A DNA stretch of 56,709 nucleotides. Origin: Oscillatoriaceae cyanobacterium Prado104. GTDB taxonomy: Bacteria; Cyanobacteriota; Cyanobacteriia; Cyanobacteriales; Microcoleaceae. Numbering within the stretch: the stretch's first letter is position 1; each line of letters opens with the position of its first letter. The notes beneath the pieces were generated by a model that saw only the letters and a list, made by a program, of their open reading frames with translations, had not been told where the DNA came from and did not search any database. Below are positions 17,495 through 26,395 of the stretch, in pieces. Location of the stretch: positions 1 through 56,709 of the forward strand of contig JALOON010000036.1 in the NCBI GenBank assembly GCA_025454405.1, read 5' to 3'. Made by a program: the position numbers and the translations under genes.

Positions 17495-17815
17495 ATGGAT
17501 ATAGGTACAACAGCAGCGATCGGCTACGGAATTTTAACATTAGTTGGTGGCATCATGGGCTATGTCAAAGCAAAAAGTCAAGCCTCGCTAATTTCCGGCA
17601 TTGTTAGCGGCTTGCTGCTAATTTTTGCCGGCACCGCGCAACTTCTGGGTCAAAGTTGGGGTTTAACACTAGCAGCAGCCATTTCTGCAGTTTTGGCAAT
17701 AGTCTTTATTTTGCGACTTGTCAAAACTAAAAAATTCATGCCTGCAGGAATGCTAATTCTAGCTAGTTTGGCATCCTTGGGGGCGATCGTTTATGAAATT
17801 AGCGCCCAGCCGTGA
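17495..17815 (+). CDS. TMEM14-family small membrane protein
   Basis: The 106-residue protein is almost entirely four hydrophobic helices (about 5-23, 31-52, 56-75, 82-101). The glycine-rich GYGILTLVGGIMGYVKAKSQASLISGI pattern is that of the TMEM14/UPF0136 family (quoted in two overlapping blocks; the key residues are the paired glycines and the K-A-K-S-Q-A-S-L turn). Plant homologs are plastid-envelope FAX fatty-acid exporters. A similar lipid-related role is possible here but is inference. GGAG lies before the ATG. Confidence 0.85.
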   Translation: MDIGTTAAIGYGILTLVGGIMGYVKAKSQASLISGIVSGLLLIFAGTAQLLGQSWGLTLAAAISAVLAIVFILRLVKTKKFMPAGMLILASLASLGAIVYEISAQP

Positions 17816-18040
17816 TTAGTTATTAGTCAGATGTCATTAGTGCGAGCGTCCTCGCTCCTTGCCGGTAAGAGTCAAGTGCGATCGTCCTTGCTGGCTTTGA
17901 GTGAGAGTCAACGAAGTGTCAAGAATCCCCGCGCCTTTTAGGTCGGGGAGTAGATCAAAATAACTAATTACTCCTCACTAATTACCCATCATTAATGACT
18001 AATGACTGCTGACTACTGACTAATAATTCATGACTAATGA
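17816..18040. repeat. Spacer with an IS200/IS605-type end remnant (17919-17953)
   Basis: AAGAATCCCCGCGCC ... GGTCGGGGAG resembles the conserved right-end hairpin of cyanobacterial TnpB elements. No transposase remains nearby. The rest is TAATGACT-type short direct repeats. Confidence 0.45.
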
Positions 18041-19066
18041 CTACTGATTTAAAATTAAATCGATCCTTCCTTCAATCTGCTTGAGATGTTGTCTTTGGGA
18101 CTCGATCCAAGCTTTTTCCTCCTCCCGCTGCTGTGCAGTTTCTTGCTGGTATCGCGCCTGTCTCTCCAAAAATTTATTATAAAACATCATCGCTTTTTCA
18201 ACTGCTTGAATTGCCAAGTTCAAACGCTCCTCAAAAATTGATACGATCAAATCCTCCATAATCGAGCCGATCGTTTGACAAGACTCTTCAAAATCTTGCA
18301 AATTGATACCCAACTTACTTTTATGAACCAGAGTTTCTACAGGAGCATGCAGCGTTTCTTTAAAACCCTTCATATAAGTACCGGGCAAATATTTTAAAGG
18401 CTCCGTAAATTTCGATACAATTTCACCACCAATTGTTTGCAGCTGCTCTCTATATCTATACTGACTGCTAATATCGAAACAATCAATACAGAATTCTATG
18501 GTTTCTGTATCGATCGACTCCAACTGTTGAAAGATTGAGTTAAGTTCATTTTCTAAAATTAATATCAGCCGATCGGCCTGGGAATCGACTTCATTTCGCA
18601 ACTCTTTGTGCAAATTATCTTTTTCAAAAAAACCGATACTATCTCGTTGAAACGAGTGTTGAACTTTATCCCACAAAAACCACTTATTTTTTAATTTTAA
18701 ACTTTTCTCGTGCCAAGATTTGCGAACTTTAATAACAGCTTCCTGTTGACCGCGTTGAGCTAAAGTGCGGATTCTGACATCGCATCCACCAAGTTCGCCA
18801 ATGCCATTCCAGATTTCGATCGGGGATGCTTTAGCAATTCTCGGCTTGCTATTCCAGACATCCTCAGCCTGAGACACATCCTTAAAACAGACTTGCAGCA
18901 ATTCCCTAAGCCGGCCAGCCGATTCCTTAATTTCTTTGACACAAGCTTCCACATCTACACCCAAGCCAGTAGCCGACTGTTTAATCTCTAAAGATTTAGA
19001 TTCATCTGCCAGCAATCGATCGCTAAACTCTGTAATAATTTGGAATATTTTTAGATACTCGTTCAT
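18041..19066 (-). CDS. Uncharacterised helical / coiled-coil protein near a GTPase
   Basis: No family recognised. From the ATG at 19066 the product is 341 residues, nearly all helical and charged. A C-terminal coiled coil (about 290-341) is rich in Q, E and R (ARYQQETAQQREEEKAW). No membrane segment or signal peptide is visible. The open frame continues 79 codons upstream to a GTG at 19303, but that part looks unlike protein (many Ser, Arg, Cys), so I chose the internal ATG; neither start has a good ribosome site. With 20028-21488 and the dynamin-like GTPase at 21873 it may form a functional group, since large helical partners accompany such GTPases. Confidence 0.65.
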   Translation of the reverse strand: MNEYLKIFQIITEFSDRLLADESKSLEIKQSATGLGVDVEACVKEIKESAGRLRELLQVCFKDVSQAEDVWNSKPRIAKASPIEIWNGIGELGGCDVRIRTLAQRGQQEAVIKVRKSWHEKSLKLKNKWFLWDKVQHSFQRDSIGFFEKDNLHKELRNEVDSQADRLILILENELNSIFQQLESIDTETIEFCIDCFDISSQYRYREQLQTIGGEIVSKFTEPLKYLPGTYMKGFKETLHAPVETLVHKSKLGINLQDFEESCQTIGSIMEDLIVSIFEERLNLAIQAVEKAMMFYNKFLERQARYQQETAQQREEEKAWIESQRQHLKQIEGRIDLILNQ

Positions 19067-19711
19067 AAAAAATCTTGGGATGTTTGGCAGCCCCCTACTC
19101 AAGTTGGGGATGAAAAATGACTGAGACGATTCTAATCGCGATGACTCTCCACAAGTTACCAGAAATAAATGTGAGCTAGATCTTCGGTCCGGTAGAACCT
19201 GCAGCATAGAGTCCCGGCCAGTTTTTCGTTGCTCGATGGAGTGCTGGAACAAACATTTTTCGTTGAAAATCATTCTACTGGACTGGCGCTCTAGGTATTG
19301 CACTATATAGCTTTAGATGTGAACTTTATTCATTATCAAAGTGTGGCAAGGCGTTGTCAAACAAGGAATTTTGTTCGTTTTCTCATACACCCCGAACCGA
19401 ACGAGATAAGTAAGATTGTTGGCAGGTTTGGGGTGCTACGGTCAACTTACGAGGCGACTGTCCCTTAGCAACAAACGCAAGCGAGCACTTTTGAAGGGGG
19501 ACTTCCCGCCTGCCCGGTTAATATCCTCGGACTATAGCCCGCGTAGGAAATTCGGTTTTGGGAAGATTGCTCGCCACCACCCCAAGATTCTGCCCGTAGC
19601 GGGTTCCTGTTGGAGAACCCGAAGCAGGTTGGCGCAGCTAATTCGCAGCCATGCGCCTGCCAGCCAACAAAAAAAGATGTCCAAGCATACAATACAGAAC
19701 ATCTGCCTTTT
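19067..19711. other. Unassigned spacer before the TnpB remnant
   Basis: About 640 bases. The part 19390-19700 is less AT-rich than the neighbouring spacers and contains overlapping open frames on both strands that match nothing I know. It may be decayed mobile-element sequence continuous with the IS remnant next to it. Confidence 0.35.
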
Positions 19712-20002
19712 TGACACTCCCCGTCCTATATAAGGCATTTTGTAAAGCCGGACTATCAGGACGGGGCTTTGAACCCATTTTTCCGGTAAACTACCCCGCC
19801 CTGTTCGATCGCGCTACGCGCTCATGAACGAGGACGGGGCTTTCAACAACCCGCTCGATAGTCGTGCCAAGAGCCAGACAATCCCGAACCTTCAGGTGCG
19901 TTTACAAGCACTCCAAGAGCAGCAATGTTTTTACTGCCGTTATAATTCGCATCACCACTCCAACCACAATGACCGCAAACAAACTTTTTACCATCTGTTT
20001 AT
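19712..20002 (-). mobile_element. IS200/IS605-family (TnpB) element, 3' remnant
   Basis: On the minus strand the order is TnpB C-terminus, stop, then a structured 3' region. Two GC hairpins built from GCCCCGTCC / GGGCGGGG and CCCCGTCCT / AGGACGGGG arms end in GGACGGGGAGTGTCAA at 19712. That end motif is typical of cyanobacterial TnpB elements, whose 3' region also encodes the guide (omega/re) RNA. Everything 5' of about 20003 is lost, so the element cannot move. Confidence 0.75.
19843..20002 (-). pseudogene. TnpB C-terminal fragment (RNA-guided nuclease of IS200/IS605)
   Basis: The minus strand reads TDGKKFVCGHCGWSGDANYN followed by GSKNIAALGVLVNAPEG and a stop at 19845-19843, 52 codons. CGHC is the second half of the TnpB zinc ribbon and GDANYNGSKN carries the RuvC-III aspartate. 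An in-frame TAA directly precedes the fragment, so nothing upstream continues it. It is a truncated remnant, lying antiparallel to the neighbouring gene. Confidence 0.85.
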
Positions 20003-20027
20003 GTTGAATGCAAGCTCTCGTCACAAC

Positions 20028-21488
20028 ATGGATTATGTATTCACCCCTGCAACTGCGGCCCTACTTCATACAGGCCAGTTCCGGCAGCCTGTTACCACAA
20101 CCGGACAACTTCTCCCCGTAGCTAGAGATGCAGCGACAGGGCAGTTCGTGGAGATTGGAAAAATATTTTATCCATCCGCGCCACTCCCCAGGGAAGCACG
20201 CGGAGTTCTGGGATTGCTGGCACGCTTGGCAGGAGGCAGCCCCCTAGAACCCCTGGTCGCTCCCGCACACCTGACCTTAGCCCCGCTGCAATTGGCTCAA
20301 ACTCACGTAGGGTTTCAAAAAATTTACAGGATGCTGAACACTCTGAAAATTAATTTGGCAGTGATGCAAGCAACTATTCCTGTTATCGGTATTGGTAGCG
20401 TACCGGACACAGTTTTATCAGCGGTAAATCTCGACCAAGTATTAAAATTGAAGGACGAGGCAAAGCACCAGAGGCTAAAAATCAAAGAGGGTTTTATTGA
20501 CCTCAGACACCCTCTCAAAGAGAAGGGAGTAGACGTGATTCAGCGGATTTATAAAGTCGCTCACGATTCTAACTTTGAAATGCACCGCCAGAAGCTGATT
20601 AACGGTTACGATGCTTTTTCTAAAGGCATTAAACGCTGCCAGTCAGCCTTGACAGTGCCGGAGCTCAAAAATAGGAATGTGGAAATTAATAGCGGGCGTG
20701 ATTTGCTATTTGAGGCTTTAAAAATTTATGAAAATCCCTCTTTATTAGAGGGATTGTGCAGTGCGGGGCAGCTCAGGCAAATCGAATGCGTTTGGGCGAT
20801 CGAGCAGGCAATTTGCATTACTTTTCAGTTGCAACGCGCCAACGATATTGTGAGCGATCGACTCCTCGTATTTAGGACCAAAATCCGCGAAGATTGCCTG
20901 GATGTTCTTAAAGTATGCGAATCTGAAGCAGAGCTAGATTTTTTGTTTCCCGAAATGCTGAGGATTCTCGGACACGATTTATCTGTACTAGAATTCTGGC
21001 AAAATGAGATTGATTGGATGCAAACACTGTCTCCAAAAGAACAGCACCAATTGGCAAGTTTAGATAAGCTAAGTGCCGATAATTTAAAAAGCACGTTGCA
21101 GACTACTTTCACAGTGTTGCCTCAGGAACCTGCGGTTTATGAAAATTTAAAGCAAAAGTCTCACTTTCTATCTTTGCGCGACCAGCTATTGTTCGCGATC
21201 GATCCGGATTTTCGCCAGGAGTACGAATTTTATATCAGCCAGCAGGCGATCGCTTCGGGATATCAAGCTTTAGCCCTCTCTAGCTGGCAGGAAATATCGG
21301 ATTTAACTGTTGCCAATCTCTACTACTATTTTAAATACCGAGAAGACTTAACGACGAGTTTCCCAACCGAGCAAGAATTACAAATTCCTTCCCTGCATTT
21401 TATGAAACTCTTAAATAACAGACCTAACTGTTGCGAACTTCCCAAATCGCAGAGTGTGACTAATAGTGAAACCGCACGCACTAAATAG
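20028..21488 (+). CDS. Uncharacterised protein, 486 aa, upstream of a dynamin-like GTPase
   Basis: No family recognised. The N-terminal 50 residues (YVFTPATAALLHTGQFRQP, then a TTTGQLLPVARD block) look like a conserved small domain. A possible short hydrophobic stretch LAVMQATIPVIGIGSVP at about 108-124 is followed by about 350 helical residues. The frame opens at 19824, but the first 68 codons run antisense to the TnpB fragment, so I place the start at ATG 20028. No good Shine-Dalgarno is visible, perhaps because the IS insertion removed the native 5' region. It lies 384 bases before the GTPase gene, same strand. Confidence 0.68.
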   Translation: MDYVFTPATAALLHTGQFRQPVTTTGQLLPVARDAATGQFVEIGKIFYPSAPLPREARGVLGLLARLAGGSPLEPLVAPAHLTLAPLQLAQTHVGFQKIYRMLNTLKINLAVMQATIPVIGIGSVPDTVLSAVNLDQVLKLKDEAKHQRLKIKEGFIDLRHPLKEKGVDVIQRIYKVAHDSNFEMHRQKLINGYDAFSKGIKRCQSALTVPELKNRNVEINSGRDLLFEALKIYENPSLLEGLCSAGQLRQIECVWAIEQAICITFQLQRANDIVSDRLLVFRTKIREDCLDVLKVCESEAELDFLFPEMLRILGHDLSVLEFWQNEIDWMQTLSPKEQHQLASLDKLSADNLKSTLQTTFTVLPQEPAVYENLKQKSHFLSLRDQLLFAIDPDFRQEYEFYISQQAIASGYQALALSSWQEISDLTVANLYYYFKYREDLTTSFPTEQELQIPSLHFMKLLNNRPNCCELPKSQSVTNSETARTK

Positions 21489-21872
21489 GGCTTGCTTGCG
21501 GGAGTTGTCCCAGCCGGAAAGGGAACAGGGAATGGAGAATTGGGCATGGGGAATTGGGAATAGGAAAGTGCATTGGTTTTGGTCCGGGCAAGGTTTTTAA
21601 AGCGATCGATTCATTGCGCGATCGATTTTTTGGTGCAGGGACACGATATATAGCAAGAGTTCCGCGCTCCGAACTCCGAGGGAAATGCTGTTAAAGCAAT
21701 ATTTTGAGCGATCGAGCGCGTTAATATCACCCTGGCGATTGCTATAGCAGGACGCGGCATTGCCCCGAGATCGATCTGCGGTCGCATTCGATCGCGCCAG
21801 CTATCCACTTCTCCAAAAAGATGTAAAATCAGAAATAGATGTTATTTACACTCCTTAAAAAGCCGAGCGCCA
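21489..21872. other. Spacer before the GTPase gene
   Basis: Contains short direct repeats (GGGAATTGGG-like) and several GATCGATC palindromes. The minus-strand open frame 21611-21808 is not convincing. No terminator or promoter can be named with confidence. Confidence 0.4.
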
Positions 21873-23330
21873 ATGGCTGACAATTCTATTCAAGAAAATC
21901 GCTTATCCCTAGCCCGCGCCAGTTTGCGTCTCGCACTCGAACGCTATTCTCACTTGCGCCAAAAACAAAAAAACTCAACAACTGAATTGGAAGCAGCCCT
22001 GCAAAATCAGTTAGATATCTTAACTTATACTTCAGAAAAGCTCGATCGCAATGTCATTCGCATTGCCACATTCGGTATGGTCAGCCGCGGCAAATCAGCC
22101 GTATTAAACGCACTTTTAGGTCAAAAAATCCTGCAAACAGGCCCCCTCAACGGCGTTACTCAATGGCCTCGTTCCGTGCGCTGGACAATTCCTGCAGTTC
22201 CCACCGCCGAAGATCTAGAAAACAGCGCAGAAAACTTTGCAGAAAAAATCCAAGTAGAGTTAATCGACACTCCTGGAATTGATGAAGTCGGCGGCGAAGT
22301 GCGGGGCAACATGGCAAAACAAATAACTCGCCAAGCTGACTTAATTCTGTTTGTCGTTTCCGGCGATATCACCCGCACTGAATATCAAGCGCTGTGCGAA
22401 TTGCAAAAAGTTCAAAAGCCACTGATTTTAGTTTTTAATAAAATTGACCTTTATCCAGAAACAGACAGGCAAGCTATCTATCAAAGCTTGCAATTGCTGG
22501 GAAATTCCGAACAGAAATCGACCGATGCAACAGACGAACAAAACAGCGAATCTTTGCCCGATCGCTCCAATAAAATCTCAAATAAACCCCCAGTTAAAAA
22601 TTTCCAACCGTTAGAAATTGTCATGGTAGCCGCCGAACCCGCGCCCGTGCAAGTGCGGGTAGAATGGCCCGACGGCACTGTCACCCACGAATGGGAACCG
22701 CCGCCCGCGCAGGTAGGCGAACTCAAACAAAAAATCCTGACAATTCTTAACAGAGAAGGTCGATCTCTCCTCGCGCTCAACGCTTTAATTGAAGCGAGAG
22801 ATGCCGAAGCAAACATCGCCCATCAAGTCCTCAAGCTGCGACAAACAGAAGCCGAAGATTTAATCTGGCAATTTGCGAAATACAAAGCCATAGCTGTCGG
22901 TTTAAATCCGCTGGCTTTCTTAGATATCCTAGGAGCAACAGTTGCAGATTTAGCATTAATTCGCTCTTTATCCAGGCTTTACGGATTGCCGATGACAGGT
23001 TATGAAGCCGGAAAACTGTGGCAGACTATTTTATCGAGTGCGGGCGGCGTACTTTTGGGAGAATTAGGTAGCAGTTTCCTCTTGGGATTGGGGAAAAGCG
23101 CGGCAGTTGCAGCGCCGCACATCGGGTTTTCTACCTTTGCCGGAGTTGCAGTTACTCAAGCTAGTTTAGCAGCCTACGGAACCTATGCTGTCGGTCGCGC
23201 CGCCCAAGTTTATTTAGAAAAAGGCTGCACTTGGGGACCTTTGGGACAGGATACGGTAATTCAAGAAATTCTGGGTTCGATCGAGCGCAATAGTATTATC
23301 GATCGATTGCAGCAAGAGTTAAAAATATGA
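21873..23330 (+). CDS. Dynamin-like / Era-like GTPase with DUF697 C-terminal region
   Basis: The 485-residue protein has G1 GMVSRGKS (68-75), G3 DTPG (132-135) and G4 NKID (189-192). An N-terminal helix bundle precedes them, and the C-terminal 160 residues hold hydrophobic, glycine-rich segments of the DUF697 (YcjF-like) type, which probably associate with membrane. This matches the cyanobacterial Era/dynamin-like GTPases thought to act at membranes. The insert between G4 and the C-terminal part (about 200-270) is long and polar. Neighbouring uncharacterised helical proteins could be partners. The ATG at 21873 opens a conserved helical N-terminus. Confidence 0.85.
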   Translation: MADNSIQENRLSLARASLRLALERYSHLRQKQKNSTTELEAALQNQLDILTYTSEKLDRNVIRIATFGMVSRGKSAVLNALLGQKILQTGPLNGVTQWPRSVRWTIPAVPTAEDLENSAENFAEKIQVELIDTPGIDEVGGEVRGNMAKQITRQADLILFVVSGDITRTEYQALCELQKVQKPLILVFNKIDLYPETDRQAIYQSLQLLGNSEQKSTDATDEQNSESLPDRSNKISNKPPVKNFQPLEIVMVAAEPAPVQVRVEWPDGTVTHEWEPPPAQVGELKQKILTILNREGRSLLALNALIEARDAEANIAHQVLKLRQTEAEDLIWQFAKYKAIAVGLNPLAFLDILGATVADLALIRSLSRLYGLPMTGYEAGKLWQTILSSAGGVLLGELGSSFLLGLGKSAAVAAPHIGFSTFAGVAVTQASLAAYGTYAVGRAAQVYLEKGCTWGPLGQDTVIQEILGSIERNSIIDRLQQELKI

Positions 23331-23497
23331 CGCAAACAACAGCAGTTAATGAAGTCATTCAAACCTTAGCAGATGTTGAATCTCGATTCAATATTAGGCG
23401 AACTGAATCTGAGGGATTTTTCCCTGAATGGTATGCAGATTTGCCAGAAATTAGAGAGGTCGATCGAGTCGCTCTCAATTTGAAATCGCATAATTAA
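23327..23497 (+). pseudogene. 56-codon fragment, N-terminus of a restriction-enzyme-like cyanobacterial family
   Basis: The ATG overlaps the GTPase stop (ATGA). The product reads MTQTTAVNEVIQTLADVESR then FNIRRTESEGFFPEWYADLP, ending at TAA 23497. The FFPEW-x-LPE-I pattern is the N-terminal block of a large cyanobacterial family usually annotated as type I restriction R-subunit-like; full members are several times longer. This is therefore either a truncated remnant or a small stand-alone protein that is translationally coupled. I favour a remnant. The family link is from memory of the motif. Confidence 0.5.
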
Positions 23498-23550
23498 TTA
23501 TGGTTTCACTTGGAGCTATTTTTAGAGAACTAATCTCACTATTTCTGTTT

Positions 23551-23886
23551 TCAATTAACGGCAAATTCTGTTAACCTCCGTGCATTTGGATCGTGAAAAC
23601 CCAGAACGATGGATTGTTTAGGTATACCTAACTCAATCAGTTGATTGGCAACTCCTACCTCTGTGCCATCATGCTGGATCCAGATTTTATTGTCCTTGAT
23701 ATCAATATGAATTAAGCAACTAAATACACGGCGATCGCCATCCCAGCCAACTGTTGTCAACTGATAACGATCGTTTTTGGTATCGACGATCGTAAATTGC
23801 TCTATGTCCCCATAGGAAGGCTGATACTTATTGTGTTCTGCAAGTAGCTGTTGAATGCATTGGCGGTATTGTTCTAATTGTTCCAT
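23551..23886 (-). CDS. xisI: XisI-family protein (fdxN element excision controlling factor)
   Basis: The 111-residue protein begins MEQLEQYRQCIQQLLAEH and has the family's GWDGDRRVFSCLIHIDIKDNK core (key residues G-W-D, R-V, H-I-D) and the WIQHDGTEVGVANQLIELGI-P block (D-x-T-E). XisI with XisH was named for fdxN-element excision in Anabaena heterocysts, but pairs are widespread in cyanobacteria without that element, where the role is unknown. Its start overlaps the end of xisH by 13 bases, so the two are co-transcribed and probably coupled. Confidence 0.92.
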   Translation of the reverse strand: MEQLEQYRQCIQQLLAEHNKYQPSYGDIEQFTIVDTKNDRYQLTTVGWDGDRRVFSCLIHIDIKDNKIWIQHDGTEVGVANQLIELGIPKQSIVLGFHDPNARRLTEFAVN

Positions 23887-24290
23887 TGTACAATAACCTC
23901 TTGTTTGGGATCGAAGACAAGAATCTTGACCTGGTACTCAGAAATACTCAACTGTGCTAATTCTCCAGAAAAAAAGTTACGATACACTTTGGTGGGCACT
24001 GCTAAAAAAAGAACTCGATTTGGATCTTTGACCTTTAATGCGACTCGATAGTTAAGAAACTGTCCTAAAGCCTGATGAAATTCTGTTGTTAGAGAAGGGG
24101 ATAAAAAGCTTTTGATTTCAATGGCAATCTGAATGTTGTCTTTTTGAGCGGCAATCAACTGCTCTGCGCCTAAATCAATTTCCAGTCTACCAGAAGACAA
24201 TTCTAGCACCAGCGGATCGTGGGTAATCAGCCAACCCTCTTTTTGCAGGGCTACCTTGACTGTATTGTGATAAACATCCTTGGCAGACAT
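23874..24290 (-). CDS. xisH: XisH-family protein with a PD-(D/E)xK nuclease-like core
   Basis: The 138-residue protein starts MSAKDVYHNTVKVALQKEGW, the standard XisH opening. LEIDLGAEQ (about 36-44) and IAIEIKSF (about 55-62) give the D ... E-x-K arrangement of the PD-(D/E)xK nuclease fold, followed by QALGQFLNYR and LFLAVP. This suggests a nuclease, with XisI as its partner; that function is inference. It is the first gene of a two-gene operon with xisI. No excision element or recombinase gene is adjacent. Start ATG at 24290. Confidence 0.92.
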   Translation of the reverse strand: MSAKDVYHNTVKVALQKEGWLITHDPLVLELSSGRLEIDLGAEQLIAAQKDNIQIAIEIKSFLSPSLTTEFHQALGQFLNYRVALKVKDPNRVLFLAVPTKVYRNFFSGELAQLSISEYQVKILVFDPKQEVIVQWNN

Positions 24291-24492
24291 GGGGCGAGCG
24301 AGTTCAGTGAGGTTAACTAATCTTGGTTTATTTTACTATAAATTGGTGAAAAAAGCTACCGTTCGCACTTAGGATGAGTAAGCCGGATTTCCTCATCAAT
24401 ATCTCGGTAGGAATGCCAAGATTATCCTAGAACACCAGTTGCTGAGTTTCTGTTCGAGAGAGATCGCACTTCGTTTCTCCACTCTCAACTGT

Positions 24493-25185
24493 TTACCGCC
24501 CAGCGATTCTCAGCCCATCTCTAAAATGAGATATTGTTGCAATTACCGCGATCGCAAAATAGAAAATTCTCAGCAGCCAAAAACAGATCCGCATTGCCCA
24601 AGTAACCACAGTCGGATAAATACCCGTCAACTGCACGAACCTCGAATTAACTTTTTTTTCAAAGCTATCAAGGTCTTTCATTTCCGACTGTTTTGTCGGA
24701 ATCACTGGAAACTGGGCAGTATAAACATAATAACCGAGAAACCCATCCACTCTAACTCTTTGATTTAAAAACGAGTTAGTTAAAGTTTGCGTTTCGGCAG
24801 GCGACAAATTATCTTTTTCCGCTACTTTGTCGAGCCACAAACTGTACCTGAGAAGTGGCGTACTCATGAAAACTAACGGCACTATAGGTATCAGCAAAGC
24901 CGCACTAATTTGGCGGCCGAACTTGGGAGGCAAAAGCCTAGTAGTTACGCCAAATCCCATGCCGATAAAAGCGAAGACTAATATATTTAGCAGCTCAATA
25001 ATTTCGATGCCCCGCAGCAAATCGCCGATGATAAAAATTGTATAGAGCACTCGATCGGCCAACAGCAGCGCCGCAAACTTGATCGTAACTGAAACACCCA
25101 CGATCGCCGCAGCACAGGCTAGATAGCCGATGCTGCCGAAAAAATACAGTAAAATTAAACGGGCTTGTTTTAAGGTATGCTGCAT
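24493..25185 (-). CDS. Membrane protein of unknown function downstream of tlyA
   Basis: From ATG 25185 the product is 230 residues with about four membrane segments in the N-terminal half and one or two near the C-terminus (WLLRIFYFAIAVIATI). A polar loop of about 75 residues (DKVAEKDNLSPAETQTLTNS) lies between. No family recognised. The frame extends 49 codons upstream into tlyA antisense-like sequence, which I reject. It starts 11 bases past the tlyA stop, so it is probably the second gene of that operon. Confidence 0.72.
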   Translation of the reverse strand: MQHTLKQARLILLYFFGSIGYLACAAAIVGVSVTIKFAALLLADRVLYTIFIIGDLLRGIEIIELLNILVFAFIGMGFGVTTRLLPPKFGRQISAALLIPIVPLVFMSTPLLRYSLWLDKVAEKDNLSPAETQTLTNSFLNQRVRVDGFLGYYVYTAQFPVIPTKQSEMKDLDSFEKKVNSRFVQLTGIYPTVVTWAMRICFWLLRIFYFAIAVIATISHFRDGLRIAGR

Positions 25186-25196
25186 GAAATTACTGA

Positions 25197-26084
25197 TTAA
25201 GTTGAAAGGTGAGGAGTTGGTTTGACAAGTTCCCGCGCCGCCAATGAAACGACTTGCGCGATCCGTTCCTTCACAACACCCCCGCCAACAGCATTTTCTT
25301 TCGATCGCCCTTCGCCACCGGCACTCAACCATAAAAGATACTCGATATTACCGGCCGGGCCAAGTAAAGGCGACCAAGTTAAACCGCCCTCCTGCCATCC
25401 CAAAGCAACAGCAGCTTGCAGCACTTGAAAAATCGCATCAGCTTGCGCCGCCAAGTCTCGCACCACCCCTTTTTTGCCCACGCGATCGCGCCCTACCTCA
25501 AACTGCGGTTTCACCAACAATACCACTTCCCGAGGCGCAGCCAGCAAATCCCACAGCGCCGGCAACACCTTCGTCAGGGAAATAAACGACAAGTCCAAAA
25601 CTCCCAAATCCGCATAAAATTTTTCTGGAATTTGCTCGGGTAAGTTTCCATAAACGTCAGCAGCCGTCATGTAGCGTAAGTTCGCGCGTTCTTTCAAAAC
25701 TACCCTCGGATCGTTGCGCAGGCCCCAATCTACTTGACCGTAACCGACATCAATACCGTAGACTTTAGCCGCGCCTGCTTGCAGCAAACAGTCTGTAAAA
25801 CCGCCTGTGGAAATGCCGCCATCGAGACAAATCCTGCCCGCAACGGAAATCTTAAACATTTCTAAAGCTTTGGCTAATTTTTCACCACCTCTAGAAACAA
25901 AGCGCGATCGGGCTGCAATCTGAATTTTTGCTCCAATATTAACCTCAGTACCGGGTTTGTCAACTACCTGCTGGTTAACTATAACTTTTCCAGCGCGAAT
26001 CAAACTTTGAGCTTGTTGTCTGGAAGCGCATAAATTTAGGTTGGTCAATAAAATATCGAGCCGTTGCTTAGCCAAAGTTTTCAA
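25197..26084 (-). CDS. tlyA: TlyA-family 2'-O-ribose rRNA methyltransferase / hemolysin A-like
   Basis: The 295-residue protein has an N-terminal S4 RNA-binding domain (KQRLDILLTNLNLCASRQQA, then LIRAGKVIVN). A FtsJ-like methyltransferase domain follows with LDGGISTGGFTDCLL (SAM site), YGIDVGYGQ, DLSFISL and LLVKPQFE. TlyA methylates ribose positions in rRNA in other bacteria; homologs are often also called hemolysin A. No ATG is available near the conserved N-terminus; the start is a TTG at 26084, which fits the family start. It probably forms an operon with the membrane protein that follows. Confidence 0.9.
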   Translation of the reverse strand: MKTLAKQRLDILLTNLNLCASRQQAQSLIRAGKVIVNQQVVDKPGTEVNIGAKIQIAARSRFVSRGGEKLAKALEMFKISVAGRICLDGGISTGGFTDCLLQAGAAKVYGIDVGYGQVDWGLRNDPRVVLKERANLRYMTAADVYGNLPEQIPEKFYADLGVLDLSFISLTKVLPALWDLLAAPREVVLLVKPQFEVGRDRVGKKGVVRDLAAQADAIFQVLQAAVALGWQEGGLTWSPLLGPAGNIEYLLWLSAGGEGRSKENAVGGGVVKERIAQVVSLAARELVKPTPHLST

Positions 26085-26395
26085 TTTGTTGCAATTTGTA
26101 CAGATTGAGTTGCGATGACAATCTCAGAGTAGCACTTAGGTAAAAACCGAGATAGCGGGCGATCGGCTCCAGGCGCTTTTCGCGAGTAGCAGACCGAGGG
26201 CATAGCGCTCGATATATCTGGGTTTCAGGCTGTGCCGGCGAGCGTTCTCAACTGGAAACTAGTGACTTCGATCGCTCCGACTCTTATTGTTTTATCACAA
26301 ATACACATCAGTGAAATCACATAAAAGTTTTGCCAAATCGCACATCATCGATTTAGAGGTAAAAACCAAACAAATACATTAGGGGCAATTTGGTT
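26085..26395. other. Divergent spacer between tlyA and a small gene
   Basis: About 310 bases that must hold promoters for both directions. I can assign no elements with confidence; AGGGG at 26381-26385 is the ribosome site of the plus-strand gene. Confidence 0.4.

Noticed and set aside
19416..19738. Several overlapping 60-105-codon frames on both strands
   Set aside because: They overlap one another and the IS hairpins, with no ribosome sites or conserved look; probably decayed mobile sequence.
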